Source of the DNA: Pseudomonas sp. MN1F
GTDB taxonomy: Bacteria; Pseudomonadota; Gammaproteobacteria; Pseudomonadales; Pseudomonadaceae
Assembly: GCF_009391885.1 (NCBI RefSeq)
Contig: NZ_VZII01000037.1
Coordinates: 1 to 64,000, forward strand
Reading direction: 5' to 3'
Length of the DNA: 64,000 bases
Below are positions 1-7,810 of the stretch, piece by piece. The translations under genes and the position numbers were made by a program. Every line of letters starts with the position of its first letter. Position 1 is the first letter of the stretch. The notes under the pieces are model-generated. The model was not told the origin of the DNA and did no database searches. It worked only from the letters and a program-made list of their open reading frames with translations.

Positions 1-82
1 CACGCTGGGGCACATCAGCCCAGAGGCCTTCGAGGCCAGGATGTGTGCTTAAACCCGTGTCCACGGCTGCTGGGCAAGATCA
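1..82 (+). mobile_element. 3' end of an IS3-family insertion sequence (partial)
   Basis: The reading frame that enters from the left edge ends LGHISPEAFEARMCA and stops at 50-52. This resembles the usual C-terminus of IS3-family OrfB transposases (LGY-ISP-EFE pattern). About 5 bases later a TGTCCAC...GGGCAAGATCA stretch (about 59-82) resembles an IS3-type right terminal inverted repeat. The left part of the element, including the DDE core, lies outside the window, so the subgroup cannot be given. It abuts an Rhs remnant, which suggests the insertion or a later deletion removed the Rhs body. Confidence 0.55.
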
Positions 83-133
83 CCCTTGGCCATTTCCTGC
101 ATCTCAATCGCTAGCCCCGACTGTGCACAGACC

Positions 134-241
134 GACATCAGGCGCGTGGTAAAGTACCGCTACGACGAACACGGCCAGCTGACCACGGTGATCAACCGCA
201 ACGGCGACACCGTGCGCAGCTTCAGCTTCATCACATCGTAA
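134..241 (+). pseudogene. Rhs/YD-repeat core fragment
   Basis: The frame from 134 reads DIRRVVKYRYDEHGQLTTV and then INRNGDTVRSFSF, followed by a stop at 239-241. YRYDEHGQL and NRNGDTVR are typical Rhs YD-repeat segments. Only about 35 residues remain: there is no start codon, no beta-cocoon body and no DPxG-type cleavage motif. It is therefore a relic left between the IS end and the toxin tip, not a functional gene. Confidence 0.7.
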
Positions 242-249
242 TTTCCAAC

Positions 250-530
250 TCAACGGACGTCAGAATGATTGCCTTGAGGAAACAGATGAAGGAGCTGGGG
301 GTCGATATCAATAACAGGAAAAACGGCATCTGGTTACCAAATACAGAGTCTGCAAGGTCCCCGGCACACTTGCAACGCCACACAAGGGCGCCGGCATACA
401 TGGTAATGCCTACAAACAACACGTGTATGGTACGCTGGCAGGCAAGACAACCAAGAAAAAGTTCTTGAATGGACGTGCCGAACTCAAAGAGCAGTTAAGT
501 GGCGGTAAAACATTTGCTGTTAGGAGGTAG
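250..530 (+). pseudogene. Frame-broken AHH/HNH-type nuclease toxin tip (Rhs-CT remnant)
   Basis: One frame gives LRKQMKELGVDINNRKNGIWLP (about 271-336). A second frame, entered near 355-370, gives TPHKGAGIHGNAYKQHVYGTLAG and continues to a stop at 528-530. Joined, these match the C-terminal part of the AHH nuclease family (LG-I-N--NGI-LP followed by HKG-H---Y). The N-terminal A-H-H metal motif is not visible, and nothing joins the tip to an Rhs core, so the toxin should be inactive. The break could be one indel or a sequencing error, but the missing core argues for real decay. An immunity-like gene starts three bases downstream, the usual order for toxin and immunity pairs. Confidence 0.65.
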
Positions 531-532
531 TT

Positions 533-1126
533 GTGATTCCAGATAAATTTACGGCCTTATTCGAAAAATTACAGTCTAAGCTTGAAATGGACCCTCCCGA
601 CGTCGCGGGTGCGCAGCGCATCAAAAATGAAGATGTGAAATGGTCGAAGGGGCCTAGTTTTTCAATATTACCCTATGGGTTGGAGTTGGCTGGAGTGACT
701 CCTTCACCTATCCTGGGAAATGAGCCAAAAAGCAAAAAAAACTGCTTTAAATTTTATTGTAACGAGGCGGGGGAGATCTATAGGTCAGATATATATGGTG
801 TGAGCTCGACAATAATAGAGACTGAAATATGTCAGGTGGAGGGTCAATTGAGGTCTTCAGTTCGATTTGACGACGATGGAAAGGCAGTTCGCGCTTCTGG
901 TGTTGTTTTTGAAAGCGGAAAACCATATATATCATGCCGTCTAGAGGATGATGGTGAGTACTGGTGCTATGAGTATAAGTGTGAGGGGCAACAAGTGGCT
1001 TCAATGATTGTTTATGCCTCTAATAGCGTGCCTGGTACCGAGATATTTGTAGAGCGGGATGGTGAGGTTTTGATTGGTCTGTATTTCTCTAGTAAAGAAT
1101 CAAAGATTTACGTTTATAGGGTTTAA
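533..1126 (+). CDS. Candidate immunity protein of the AHH toxin remnant
   Basis: This 197-residue protein uses a GTG start at 533 with a strong AGGAGG at 522-527. No signal peptide or membrane segment is visible, so it should be cytoplasmic. I do not recognise the family. The second half looks beta-rich (SSVRFDDDGKAVRASGVVFE, IFVERDGEVLIGLYF), like many small immunity proteins. Base composition is clearly more AT-rich than the flanking catabolic genes, as is common for recently acquired toxin/immunity cassettes. The immunity role is inferred only from its place directly after the toxin tip, with coupled spacing. It is intact although its toxin is broken, so it could still protect against rival cells carrying the same toxin. 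Confidence 0.5.
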   Translation: MIPDKFTALFEKLQSKLEMDPPDVAGAQRIKNEDVKWSKGPSFSILPYGLELAGVTPSPILGNEPKSKKNCFKFYCNEAGEIYRSDIYGVSSTIIETEICQVEGQLRSSVRFDDDGKAVRASGVVFESGKPYISCRLEDDGEYWCYEYKCEGQQVASMIVYASNSVPGTEIFVERDGEVLIGLYFSSKESKIYVYRV

Positions 1127-1221
1127 TTGAGGCTCGAATGAGCCGATGTGGTGGATCTTCATTTTAGATGCTTATAAGGTGTATCTCTCCAAGGTCGCGA
1201 TTGCGGTGTACAAGATGAGCT

Positions 1222-1635
1222 TTGAATAAATGTTTGTCTAGGTTCAACAGGGTTCACCTCTGGCTAGGCGTGAATTTTTCCGAAGAGGAAGAATATCTGA
1301 AATACTTTGAAATCGACTACTCAGGCGACTATGAGGTTGACGACCCTCAATACCCGGTCTGTCAGTTCTGTACCGATGTCGGCGAACGCTGGTACGACGA
1401 GGATTTCATTGGCATCATCCCACGCAAACCCACACTGGTTGATATCGACGCCATGCTGGGTGACTCCGCAATCGACAGAAGCGAATGGAACAGGGTCAAA
1501 GCCATTTGCTTGAGTCTTGGCATTGTGAAGATGAATGCAATGTTCTGGTATTCTGATGGCAGCTTGGTGATCCCGACACCGCTCAAAGAACATTATAACG
1601 GCCTGCGCTATGTTGGCTTGTTCGAAGGCGAATGA
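1222..1635 (+). CDS. Imm22-like immunity protein
   Basis: The 137-residue product contains VHLWLGVNFSEEEEYLKYFE followed by CQFCTDVGERWYDEDFIG, which I recognise as the pattern of Immunity protein 22 (LWxG-F, YF, C-FC-D-G--WYDEDF). It is acidic, soluble and without a signal sequence. The TTG start at 1222 is the first in frame; no ATG lies upstream in frame and the ribosome site is weak, so the N-terminus is uncertain and could be truncated. No toxin precedes it. It therefore looks like an orphan second immunity gene stacked behind the first, as in Rhs loci that have swapped toxin tips. Known Imm22 proteins protect against nuclease-type polymorphic toxins. Confidence 0.6.
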   Translation: MNKCLSRFNRVHLWLGVNFSEEEEYLKYFEIDYSGDYEVDDPQYPVCQFCTDVGERWYDEDFIGIIPRKPTLVDIDAMLGDSAIDRSEWNRVKAICLSLGIVKMNAMFWYSDGSLVIPTPLKEHYNGLRYVGLFEGE

Positions 1636-1675
1636 TGGCCATGGAGTCGGAGTGGTCAAAGCGCAAGTAACCTGA

Positions 1676-2044
1676 ATGGAAATGGACTTTCAAATGCCCG
1701 CAAGGACGACAAAACGCAAGAAAATGCCACCGCATCCCGGCGCTGAGGTCCACGACCACCTCGTGGAAATGGATTTCTGGGTAAAGTGTGCCTACCTGTT
1801 CACGCCGGCGTTCCTGGCGCTTTTGGGTGGCCTACGTGCCGCGATGATCGCCATCTTCATCTACCCCGTGATCAGCATCATCTACTTCATCATCCGCCAC
1901 CGTTACCTGAAAAGCGTGCCGCCTGAGAAGCTGGTCGATGTGGTGCCCTGGAGTTACATCTACGAAGGGCGAAGCCTGTCGATGATCATCCTGAACCTCT
2001 GCGTTCTGGCATGTGGATACGCGCTCTACAATCACTTTTTCTAA
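1676..2044 (+). CDS. Small integral membrane protein, unknown function
   Basis: This 122-residue protein has a basic N-terminus (ARTTKRKK) and two or three hydrophobic segments: about residues 38-75 (YLFTPAFLALLGGL and AMIAIFIYPVISIIYFII, probably a hairpin of two helices) and about 100-118 near the C-terminus. I do not recognise the family. It follows the immunity genes on the same strand and ends in its own terminator, so it is probably the last gene of the Rhs tail. Start choice is loose: ATG at 1676, 1682 or 1694 are all in frame and none has a clear ribosome site. Confidence 0.5.
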   Translation: MEMDFQMPARTTKRKKMPPHPGAEVHDHLVEMDFWVKCAYLFTPAFLALLGGLRAAMIAIFIYPVISIIYFIIRHRYLKSVPPEKLVDVVPWSYIYEGRSLSMIILNLCVLACGYALYNHFF

Positions 2045-2045
2045 G

Positions 2046-2068
2046 GTGGTTCCACTACGCGGAACCAC
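2046..2068 (+). terminator. Hairpin terminator after the membrane protein gene
   Basis: GTGGTTCC at 2046-2053 pairs perfectly with GGAACCAC at 2061-2068 across a 7-base loop and is followed by a T-rich stretch (ATTCGTTTGT). It starts two bases after the stop codon at 2042-2044 and separates the Rhs tail from the amidohydrolase unit. Confidence 0.6.
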
Positions 2069-2146
2069 ATTCGTTTGTACTCCCTCGCCACTCGCGCTTA
2101 TCTGTCGCCAAGCACGACCTGCCTTCCCCGTCGTGATCTCAAAGCG

Positions 2147-2154
2147 AACAACAA
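2147..2154 (+). promoter_or_regulatory. Hfq/Crc-type CA motif before the M20 amidohydrolase
   Basis: The exact AACAACAA lies 32 bases before the ATG at 2187. It fits AAYAAYAA, the motif bound by the Hfq distal face with Crc in Pseudomonas catabolite repression. The link to this gene is inferred from position only. Confidence 0.4.
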
Positions 2155-2186
2155 GAACGGGCCCCACCCGCGCGAGGAGATTCCCC

Positions 2187-3362
2187 ATGCAGCAACACCA
2201 GCACATCCTGGCCTGGCTCAACGACGTGGCCAGCGACCTGCACGCCATCCGCCACGATATCCACGCTCACCCTGAACTCGGTTTCCAAGAAAGCCGCACT
2301 TCGGCCCTGGTCGCCACGCTGCTGCAGCAGTGGGGCTACGAGGTGCACACCGGCATCGGCAAGACCGGTGTGGTCGGGGTGCTGCGCAACGGCAGCAGCC
2401 CGCGCAAGCTGGGCCTGCGCGCCGACATGGACGCGTTGCCGATCCATGAGGCTACCGGCGCCGCCTACAGCAGCCGCCACCAGGGCTGCATGCACGCCTG
2501 TGGCCATGACGGCCACACCACCATGCTGCTGGGCGCAGCGCGTTACCTTGCCGCTACACGGCAGTTCGACGGCACGTTGACGCTGATCTTCCAGCCGGCC
2601 GAGGAGGGCCAGGGTGGGGCCGAGGCGATGCTCGCCGACGGGCTGCTGGAGCGCTTCCCTTGTGATGCACTGTTCGGCATGCACAACATGCCGGGGCTGC
2701 CGGCAGGGCACCTTGGCTTGCGCGAGGGGCCGATGATGGCCTCGCAGGACCTGCTCACCGTCACCCTCGAGGGCGTTGGCGGGCATGGCTCGATGCCGCA
2801 CCTGACGGTCGACCCGTTGGTGGCGGCGGCCAGTGTGGTGATGGCGCTGCAGACGGTGGTGGCGCGTAACATCGATGCCCAGGAGGCGGCGGTGGTCACG
2901 GTCGGCGCGCTGCAGGCGGGCGAGGCGGCCAACGTGATTCCGCAGCAGGCGCTGCTGCGCCTGAGCCTGCGGGCGCTGGATGCCCAGGTGCGGGCGCAGA
3001 CTCTGGAGCGGGTGCGGGCGATCATCGTCAGCCAGGCCGAGAGCTTTGGCTGCACGGCCAGCATCGAGCACCGGCCAGCGTACCCGGTGCTGGTCAACCA
3101 CGCCGCGGAGAACGCCTTTGCCCAGCAGGTCGGCGAAGCGCTGCTGGGCGCCGACAAGGTCGATGGCAACACCCGCAAGCTGATGGGCAGCGAGGATTTT
3201 GCCTGGATGCTGCAGCGCTGCCCGGGCGCCTACCTGTTCATCGGCAACGGTGTGCAGCGGCCGATGGTGCACAACCCGGCCTATGACTTCAACGATGACA
3301 TCTTGCTGACCGGCGCTGCCTACTGGGGCGCGCTGACCGAGAGCTGGCTCAAGCCGGCCTGA
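2187..3362 (+). CDS. M20D-family amidohydrolase (hippurate/N-acyl-amino-acid hydrolase type)
   Basis: This 391-residue cytoplasmic zinc hydrolase has the metal-binding landmarks RADMDAL (79-85), MHACGHDGH (102-110, Cys105 and His107), FQPAEEG (136-141) and GMHN (His166), plus the GHGSMPH segment of the dimerisation domain and a C-terminal MVHNPAYDFND. Members cleave N-acyl amino acids, hippurate or indole-acetyl conjugates; the substrate here is unknown. The frame is open further upstream, but ATG 2187 has GAGGAGA at 2174-2180 and begins at the family N-terminus. A metabolite symporter and an amidase follow on the same strand with small gaps, which suggests one operon for uptake and hydrolysis of amide-linked compounds. 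A CA motif in the leader suggests catabolite repression. Confidence 0.85.
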   Translation: MQQHQHILAWLNDVASDLHAIRHDIHAHPELGFQESRTSALVATLLQQWGYEVHTGIGKTGVVGVLRNGSSPRKLGLRADMDALPIHEATGAAYSSRHQGCMHACGHDGHTTMLLGAARYLAATRQFDGTLTLIFQPAEEGQGGAEAMLADGLLERFPCDALFGMHNMPGLPAGHLGLREGPMMASQDLLTVTLEGVGGHGSMPHLTVDPLVAAASVVMALQTVVARNIDAQEAAVVTVGALQAGEAANVIPQQALLRLSLRALDAQVRAQTLERVRAIIVSQAESFGCTASIEHRPAYPVLVNHAAENAFAQQVGEALLGADKVDGNTRKLMGSEDFAWMLQRCPGAYLFIGNGVQRPMVHNPAYDFNDDILLTGAAYWGALTESWLKPA

Positions 3363-3446
3363 TCGACCCTGTATTGACGACTGCCGCTGGCACCCGGGTG
3401 CGGCTGCGCCTGGGCGATCACTTGAACAGAAGATGGAGTGTTCCGC

Positions 3447-4757
3447 ATGCAGATTTCCAATACAGGCGCGTCGCGTACCCGGCAAGTGGTGGCGGCGGTC
3501 ATCGGCAATGCGCTGGAGTGGTATGACTTTATCGTGTACGGCTTTCTGGCGAGCATCATCGCCCGCCAGTTCTTCCCTTCGGACGACGAATACAGCTCGT
3601 TGCTGATGGCCCTGGCCACCTTCGGCGTGGGCTTTTTCATGCGCCCGGTGGGTGGGGTGCTGCTGGGTGTGTACTCGGACCGCAAGGGGCGCAAGGCGGC
3701 GATGCAGCTGATCATCCGCCTGATGACGGTGTCGATCGCGATGATCGCGTTTGCCCCCGGCTACCTCGCCATTAGCATGGGCGCGCCGCTGCTGATCGTG
3801 GTCGCGCGCATGCTGCAGGGCTTTGCCACCGGCGGCGAGTACGCCAGTGCCACGGCGTTTCTGGTGGAGAGCGCACCGGCCAACCGCAAGGGGCTGTATG
3901 GCTCGTGGCAGCTGGTGGGGCAGTGCCTGGCGGTGTTTTCCGGGGCGGCGATGGTCGCGCTGGTCACCCACCTGTGCACGCCCGAGACGCTGGACAGCTG
4001 GGGCTGGCGGATTCCGTTCGTGCTCGGCTTGCTGATCGGCCCGGTGGGGCTGTGGATTCGCAAGCACATGGAAGAGCCCGAGGAGTTTCTGCAAGCACGA
4101 GAGCAGGCCAAGGGGCAGGCGCCGGGCCTATGGCAGGTGCTGCGTGAGCACCGCCGCAGCCTGCTGGTGTCGATGGGCCTGGCCTGTGGCGCGACGGTGT
4201 CGTTCTACGTGGTACTGGTGAACATGCCGACCTTCGCCCACAAGAACCTCGGCCTGCCGCTGGACCAGGTGCTGCTGGTGCAGATGCTCGCCGTGGGCCT
4301 GATGACCGTGGTGATTCCGCTGTCTGGCGCGCTGTCGGACCGGCTCGGCCGGCGCCCGGTGCTGATGGCCTTCACCCTGGCGTTCTTCGTCATGGTCTAC
4401 CCGCTGTATGTGTGGGTGGCCGCAGCGCCTTCGATCGAGCGCCTGCTGGTGATGCAGCTGCTGCTGTGCACGGCCATCGGCGGTTTCTTCGGCCCGGCGC
4501 CGACCGCGCTGGCCGAGCAGTTCCCGGTCGAGGTGCGTTCCACCGGCGTATCGGTGGCCTACAACGTGGCGGTGATGGTGTTCGGCGGCTTCGCTCCGCT
4601 GATCGTCACCTGGCTGAGCAAGGTGCTCGGCACCCCGGTGGCACCGTCGTTCTACGTGCTGTTCGCCTGCCTGCTGACCCTGCTTGGCACCTATTGCCTG
4701 AAAGAAGCGCCGCGCGCCAGCAAGGCCGTCGCCTACAACCTTGGAGTGAAACCGTGA
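3447..4757 (+). CDS. MFS metabolite:H+ symporter (MHS family)
   Basis: This 436-residue inner-membrane carrier has about 12 helices. The N-terminus VIGNALEWYDFIVYGFLASIIA, the loop GVYSDRKGRKAAM and GGEYASATAFLVESAPANRKGLYGSWQ are typical of the MHS family (citrate, proline/betaine and alpha-ketoglutarate symporters). The upstream in-frame GTG at 3438 overlaps the GGAG ribosome site (3435-3438), so ATG 3447 is preferred. It lies between an M20 amidohydrolase and an amidase and overlaps the amidase start, so it probably imports their substrate, likely an organic anion with an amide bond. The exact cargo cannot be read from the sequence. Confidence 0.85.
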   Translation: MQISNTGASRTRQVVAAVIGNALEWYDFIVYGFLASIIARQFFPSDDEYSSLLMALATFGVGFFMRPVGGVLLGVYSDRKGRKAAMQLIIRLMTVSIAMIAFAPGYLAISMGAPLLIVVARMLQGFATGGEYASATAFLVESAPANRKGLYGSWQLVGQCLAVFSGAAMVALVTHLCTPETLDSWGWRIPFVLGLLIGPVGLWIRKHMEEPEEFLQAREQAKGQAPGLWQVLREHRRSLLVSMGLACGATVSFYVVLVNMPTFAHKNLGLPLDQVLLVQMLAVGLMTVVIPLSGALSDRLGRRPVLMAFTLAFFVMVYPLYVWVAAAPSIERLLVMQLLLCTAIGGFFGPAPTALAEQFPVEVRSTGVSVAYNVAVMVFGGFAPLIVTWLSKVLGTPVAPSFYVLFACLLTLLGTYCLKEAPRASKAVAYNLGVKP

Positions 4758-6211
4758 ACGCGTTAGCTATCGACCCGATCGTCGCCCTCGACGCCGAGGC
4801 CCTGTCCCGGGCCATCCATGCCCGCCAGGTGGCGTGCCGCGAGGTGATGCAGGCTTACCTGGGCCATATCGAGCGCTGCAACCCGCAGGTCAATGCGCTG
4901 GTGTCGCTGCGCGCCACTGAAGACCTGCTGGCCGAGGCCGATGCCTGCGACCGCGAACTGGCGCGCGGCCAGTCCCGTGGCTGGATGCACGGCATGCCCC
5001 AGGCGATCAAGGACCTGGCCGCCACGGCCGGGCTGCGCACCACCCTGGGTTCGCCGTTGTTCGCCGGGCAGGTGCCAGCACACGACGCCATCAGCGTGGC
5101 GCGGGTACGGGCCAGTGGGGCGATCATTATCGGCAAGAGCAACGTACCGGAATTCGGCCTGGGCTCGCAGAGCTACAACACGCTGTTCGGCACCACCACC
5201 AATGCCTACGACCACAGCCGCGTGGCCGGCGGCAGCAGCGGTGGCGCGGCGGCGGCACTGGCCATGCGCCTGCTGCCGGTGGCCGATGGCAGCGACATGA
5301 TGGGGTCGCTGCGCAACCCGGCGGCGTTCAACAACGTGTTCGGCCTGCGCCCGTCGCTGGGGCGGGTGCCTTATGGGCCGACGCCGGAGCTGTTCATGCA
5401 GCAGCTGGCCACCGAGGGACCGATGGGGCGCAGCGTCACCGATGTGGCCCGCTTGCTGACGGTGCAGGCCGGGCATGATGCGCGGGTGCCGTTGTCGCTC
5501 AATGACGGCGGGCGGGATTTTGCGGCCGGGCTGCAGCGAGATTTCAAAGGCGCACGGATCGGCTGGCTGGGTGACTACGACGGCTACCTGCCGATGGAGG
5601 ACGGCGTGCTGGGCCTGTGCGAAGCGGCCCTGGCCGATTTCGCCGAGCTCGGCTGCGAAGTGGAGGCTTGCCAGCCTGCGTTCGATCAGGCGCGGTTGTG
5701 GCAATGCTGGCTGACTCACCGCCACTTCCTGGTGCACGGCAACCTGGCGGCGGCCTATGCCGACCCAGGCAAGCGGGCGCTACTCAAACCCGAGGCGCAA
5801 TGGGAAGTGGAGGGTGGCCTGCAGCTCAGCGCCGCCGCCGTTTATCAGGCGTCGCTAGACCGCAGCGCGTGGTACCAGGCCCTGCACACACTGTTCGAGC
5901 GTTACGATTTCCTGCTGTTGCCCTCGGCCCAGGTGTTCCCTTTCGACGCAGCCGAGGCCTGGCCGAAGGTGGTCGGGGGGCGGCGCATGGACACCTATCA
6001 CCGCTGGATGGAGGTGGTGGTCGGGCCGACCCTGGCAGGCCTGCCGAGCATGAGCGTGCCGGTCGGTTTCAATGCTGCGGGGCTGCCCACGGGCCTGCAG
6101 ATCATAGGCCCGGCCCAGGCTGACCATGCCGTGCTGCAGCTGGCCTACGCCCATGAACAGCTGACCCGCTGGGTGGCGCGGCGACCACCGCCAAGCCTTC
6201 TGGCACGCTGA
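4754..6211 (+). CDS. Amidase-signature family amidase
   Basis: This 485-residue hydrolase has the Ser-cisSer-Lys catalytic pattern: Lys86 in MPQAIKDLA, the GGSSGG loop at 159-164 (cis-Ser162) and Ser185 in SDMMGSLRNPA. The usual TGGS before the nucleophile reads MMGS, a mild departure. GTG at 4754 overlaps the symporter stop (GTGA), so the two are translationally coupled; a longer open frame runs back inside the symporter but has no family similarity. The enzyme releases ammonia or an amine from an amide. With the M20 enzyme and the symporter it makes a plausible two-step amide degradation unit. The substrate is unknown. Confidence 0.85.
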   Translation: MNALAIDPIVALDAEALSRAIHARQVACREVMQAYLGHIERCNPQVNALVSLRATEDLLAEADACDRELARGQSRGWMHGMPQAIKDLAATAGLRTTLGSPLFAGQVPAHDAISVARVRASGAIIIGKSNVPEFGLGSQSYNTLFGTTTNAYDHSRVAGGSSGGAAAALAMRLLPVADGSDMMGSLRNPAAFNNVFGLRPSLGRVPYGPTPELFMQQLATEGPMGRSVTDVARLLTVQAGHDARVPLSLNDGGRDFAAGLQRDFKGARIGWLGDYDGYLPMEDGVLGLCEAALADFAELGCEVEACQPAFDQARLWQCWLTHRHFLVHGNLAAAYADPGKRALLKPEAQWEVEGGLQLSAAAVYQASLDRSAWYQALHTLFERYDFLLLPSAQVFPFDAAEAWPKVVGGRRMDTYHRWMEVVVGPTLAGLPSMSVPVGFNAAGLPTGLQIIGPAQADHAVLQLAYAHEQLTRWVARRPPPSLLAR

Positions 6212-6280
6212 AGGGGCTGGCCCGGCCCGTATCTTGCTGGGCATGATGACCATCCACGCACAGACAGGGAGGTCGGATCC

Positions 6281-7054
6281 ATGGGCACAGCGACAGACAG
6301 CGGCGGCGTGCGTTCGGTGGAGCGTGCGTTGGCCATCGTCGAATTGCTTGGCGAGCATCAGGCCCTGGGCCTGGAAGAGCTGCATTACCTCACCGGCCTG
6401 CCCAAGGCCACGGCCTCGCGCATGCTCGCCACCTTGCAGGAGCAGGGTTGGGTTTACCGCGGGCTCAGCGACCGGCGTTACCGCCTGTGTGCCCGCCGCC
6501 TGTTCGGCGACCGCCAGCAGCGCTTCAAGCGCCAGTTGGTAGAAAGCGCTGCGCCACTGCTGCTGGAGCTGAGCGAGCGCACCGGGCTGGTGGTGGACCT
6601 GTCGAGCTTCGACGGCGAGCGGCTGGAGGTGATGGAAAGTGCGATTCCGCGGGTGTTGCGCAAGCGTTATCCGAGCAACTGCCAGATCGTCGGCCAGCAT
6701 GCCAGTTTGTTCCATTCGGCGATGGGCCGGGCGTGCCTGAAGGAGCTGGAGGTAGATGAGGTGCAGCGCCTGGCCCGGCATGAGCGGGGCGGCGGCGAAG
6801 AGCTGATGCGTGGCCTGGAAGGGGATGCGCTCAAGGGGTTCGGGCAGCGCACCGAGGGGTATTGGGAGTATCCGGTGCGTTTGCCGTTCCTGATCCGGGC
6901 GATTGCCTTGCCGGTGCGGGTACAGGGGCAACTGGCCGGGAGCATTGCCTTGCACTGGCCACTGGATCAGGCGCCGGTGGAACAGGTGATGAGCCTGCAC
7001 CTGAACAGCCTGGCGGCGACTGTCGGGGAAGTGCAGCATGCGTTGGTGGGTTAG
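6281..7054 (+). CDS. IclR-family transcriptional regulator
   Basis: This 257-residue protein has an N-terminal winged helix-turn-helix (about 10-70: VRSVERALAIVELLGEHQALGLEELHYLTGLPKATASRML) and a C-terminal effector-binding domain (about 85-255). It has a GGGAGG ribosome site and starts 69 bases after the amidase on the same strand. IclR proteins usually control adjacent catabolic genes, so it is the likely regulator of the amidohydrolase, symporter and amidase set. No clear operator palindrome was found. The ligand is unknown. Confidence 0.85.
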   Translation: MGTATDSGGVRSVERALAIVELLGEHQALGLEELHYLTGLPKATASRMLATLQEQGWVYRGLSDRRYRLCARRLFGDRQQRFKRQLVESAAPLLLELSERTGLVVDLSSFDGERLEVMESAIPRVLRKRYPSNCQIVGQHASLFHSAMGRACLKELEVDEVQRLARHERGGGEELMRGLEGDALKGFGQRTEGYWEYPVRLPFLIRAIALPVRVQGQLAGSIALHWPLDQAPVEQVMSLHLNSLAATVGEVQHALVG

Positions 7055-7085
7055 GGGTGTTTGGCGGTAGATGCTTGGTGGTTTC

Positions 7086-7101
7086 GAGATCGAGCGCCGC
7101 C
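7086..7101 (+). repeat. Half-copy of a 24-bp repeat arm
   Basis: GAGATCGAGCGCCGCC matches 15 of 16 bases of one arm of the perfect inverted repeat at 36879-36929. Here only one arm is present, between the IclR and ABC genes. It may be a worn copy of a dispersed palindromic element. Confidence 0.4.
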
Positions 7102-7150
7102 ACAAATTTCAAGGCATACACTTGCAATTACCTCCCCAAAGGCAACTCCC

Positions 7151-7810
7151 ATGCTGGTCATCGAGCACCTGCACAAGTCGTTCCCCACCGCCCAAGGCCC
7201 GCTCCAGGTCCTGCGCGGCGTCGACCTGACCCTTGCACGCGGCAGCAGCCTGGCCCTGATGGGCGAATCCGGTAGCGGCAAAAGCACCTTGCTGCACCTG
7301 GTCGCCGGCCTCGACCGTGCCGACAGCGGGCGCATCCTGATCGACGGCGAACCCCTGCATGGCCACGGCGAATCTGCCCTGGCCCGTTGGCGGCGCGAGG
7401 GCATCGGCCTGGTGTTCCAGCAATACAACCTGATCAGCAGCCTCGACGTGGCGGCCAACCTGGCCTTCCAGGCGCGCCTGGCCAAGCGCCACGATCCGCA
7501 ATGGCTAGCCTACCTGGCCGAGCACCTGGGCTTGGCGGCGTTAATGGATCGCTACCCGGAACAGCTGTCCGGCGGCCAGCAGCAACGGGTCGCCATCGGC
7601 CGGGCACTGGCCAGCCGGCCGGAGCTGTTACTCGCCGACGAACCCACCGGCAGCCTCGACGAAGCCAGCAGCGACGAGGTGCTGGCCTTGCTCCTGCAAC
7701 TGGTCGGCGAGGCCGGCAGCAGCGTGCTGATGGTGACCCACAGCCCGCGCCTGGCCGCTTGCCTGCAACACCGCTGCGTGCTGCACCAGGGCCAGGTGCA
7801 AGGGGCATGA
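7151..7810 (+). CDS. LolD/MacB-type ABC transporter ATP-binding protein
   Basis: This 219-residue ATPase has Walker A GESGSGKST (38-46), the Q-loop region VFQQYNLI, the signature LSGGQQQR, Walker B LLLADEPTGSLDE and the H-loop VTHSPRLA. It belongs to the class that drives FtsX/LolC/MacB-type permeases, which act on lipoproteins, peptides or envelope components rather than on cytoplasmic import. ATG 7151 gives the family N-terminus; an earlier in-frame start (7061) lacks similarity. Its stop overlaps the permease start (ATGA). Order and content (ATPase, FtsX permease, lipocalin-like lipoprotein) resemble the AttEFGH transporters. Confidence 0.85.
   Translation: MLVIEHLHKSFPTAQGPLQVLRGVDLTLARGSSLALMGESGSGKSTLLHLVAGLDRADSGRILIDGEPLHGHGESALARWRREGIGLVFQQYNLISSLDVAANLAFQARLAKRHDPQWLAYLAEHLGLAALMDRYPEQLSGGQQQRVAIGRALASRPELLLADEPTGSLDEASSDEVLALLLQLVGEAGSSVLMVTHSPRLAACLQHRCVLHQGQVQGA

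Noticed and set aside
2139..4094. A 651-codon open frame on the minus strand across the amidohydrolase and symporter genes
   Set aside because: It is the antisense of two clear genes on the plus strand, is very rich in His, Arg and Gln and has no domain; it arises from GC codon bias.
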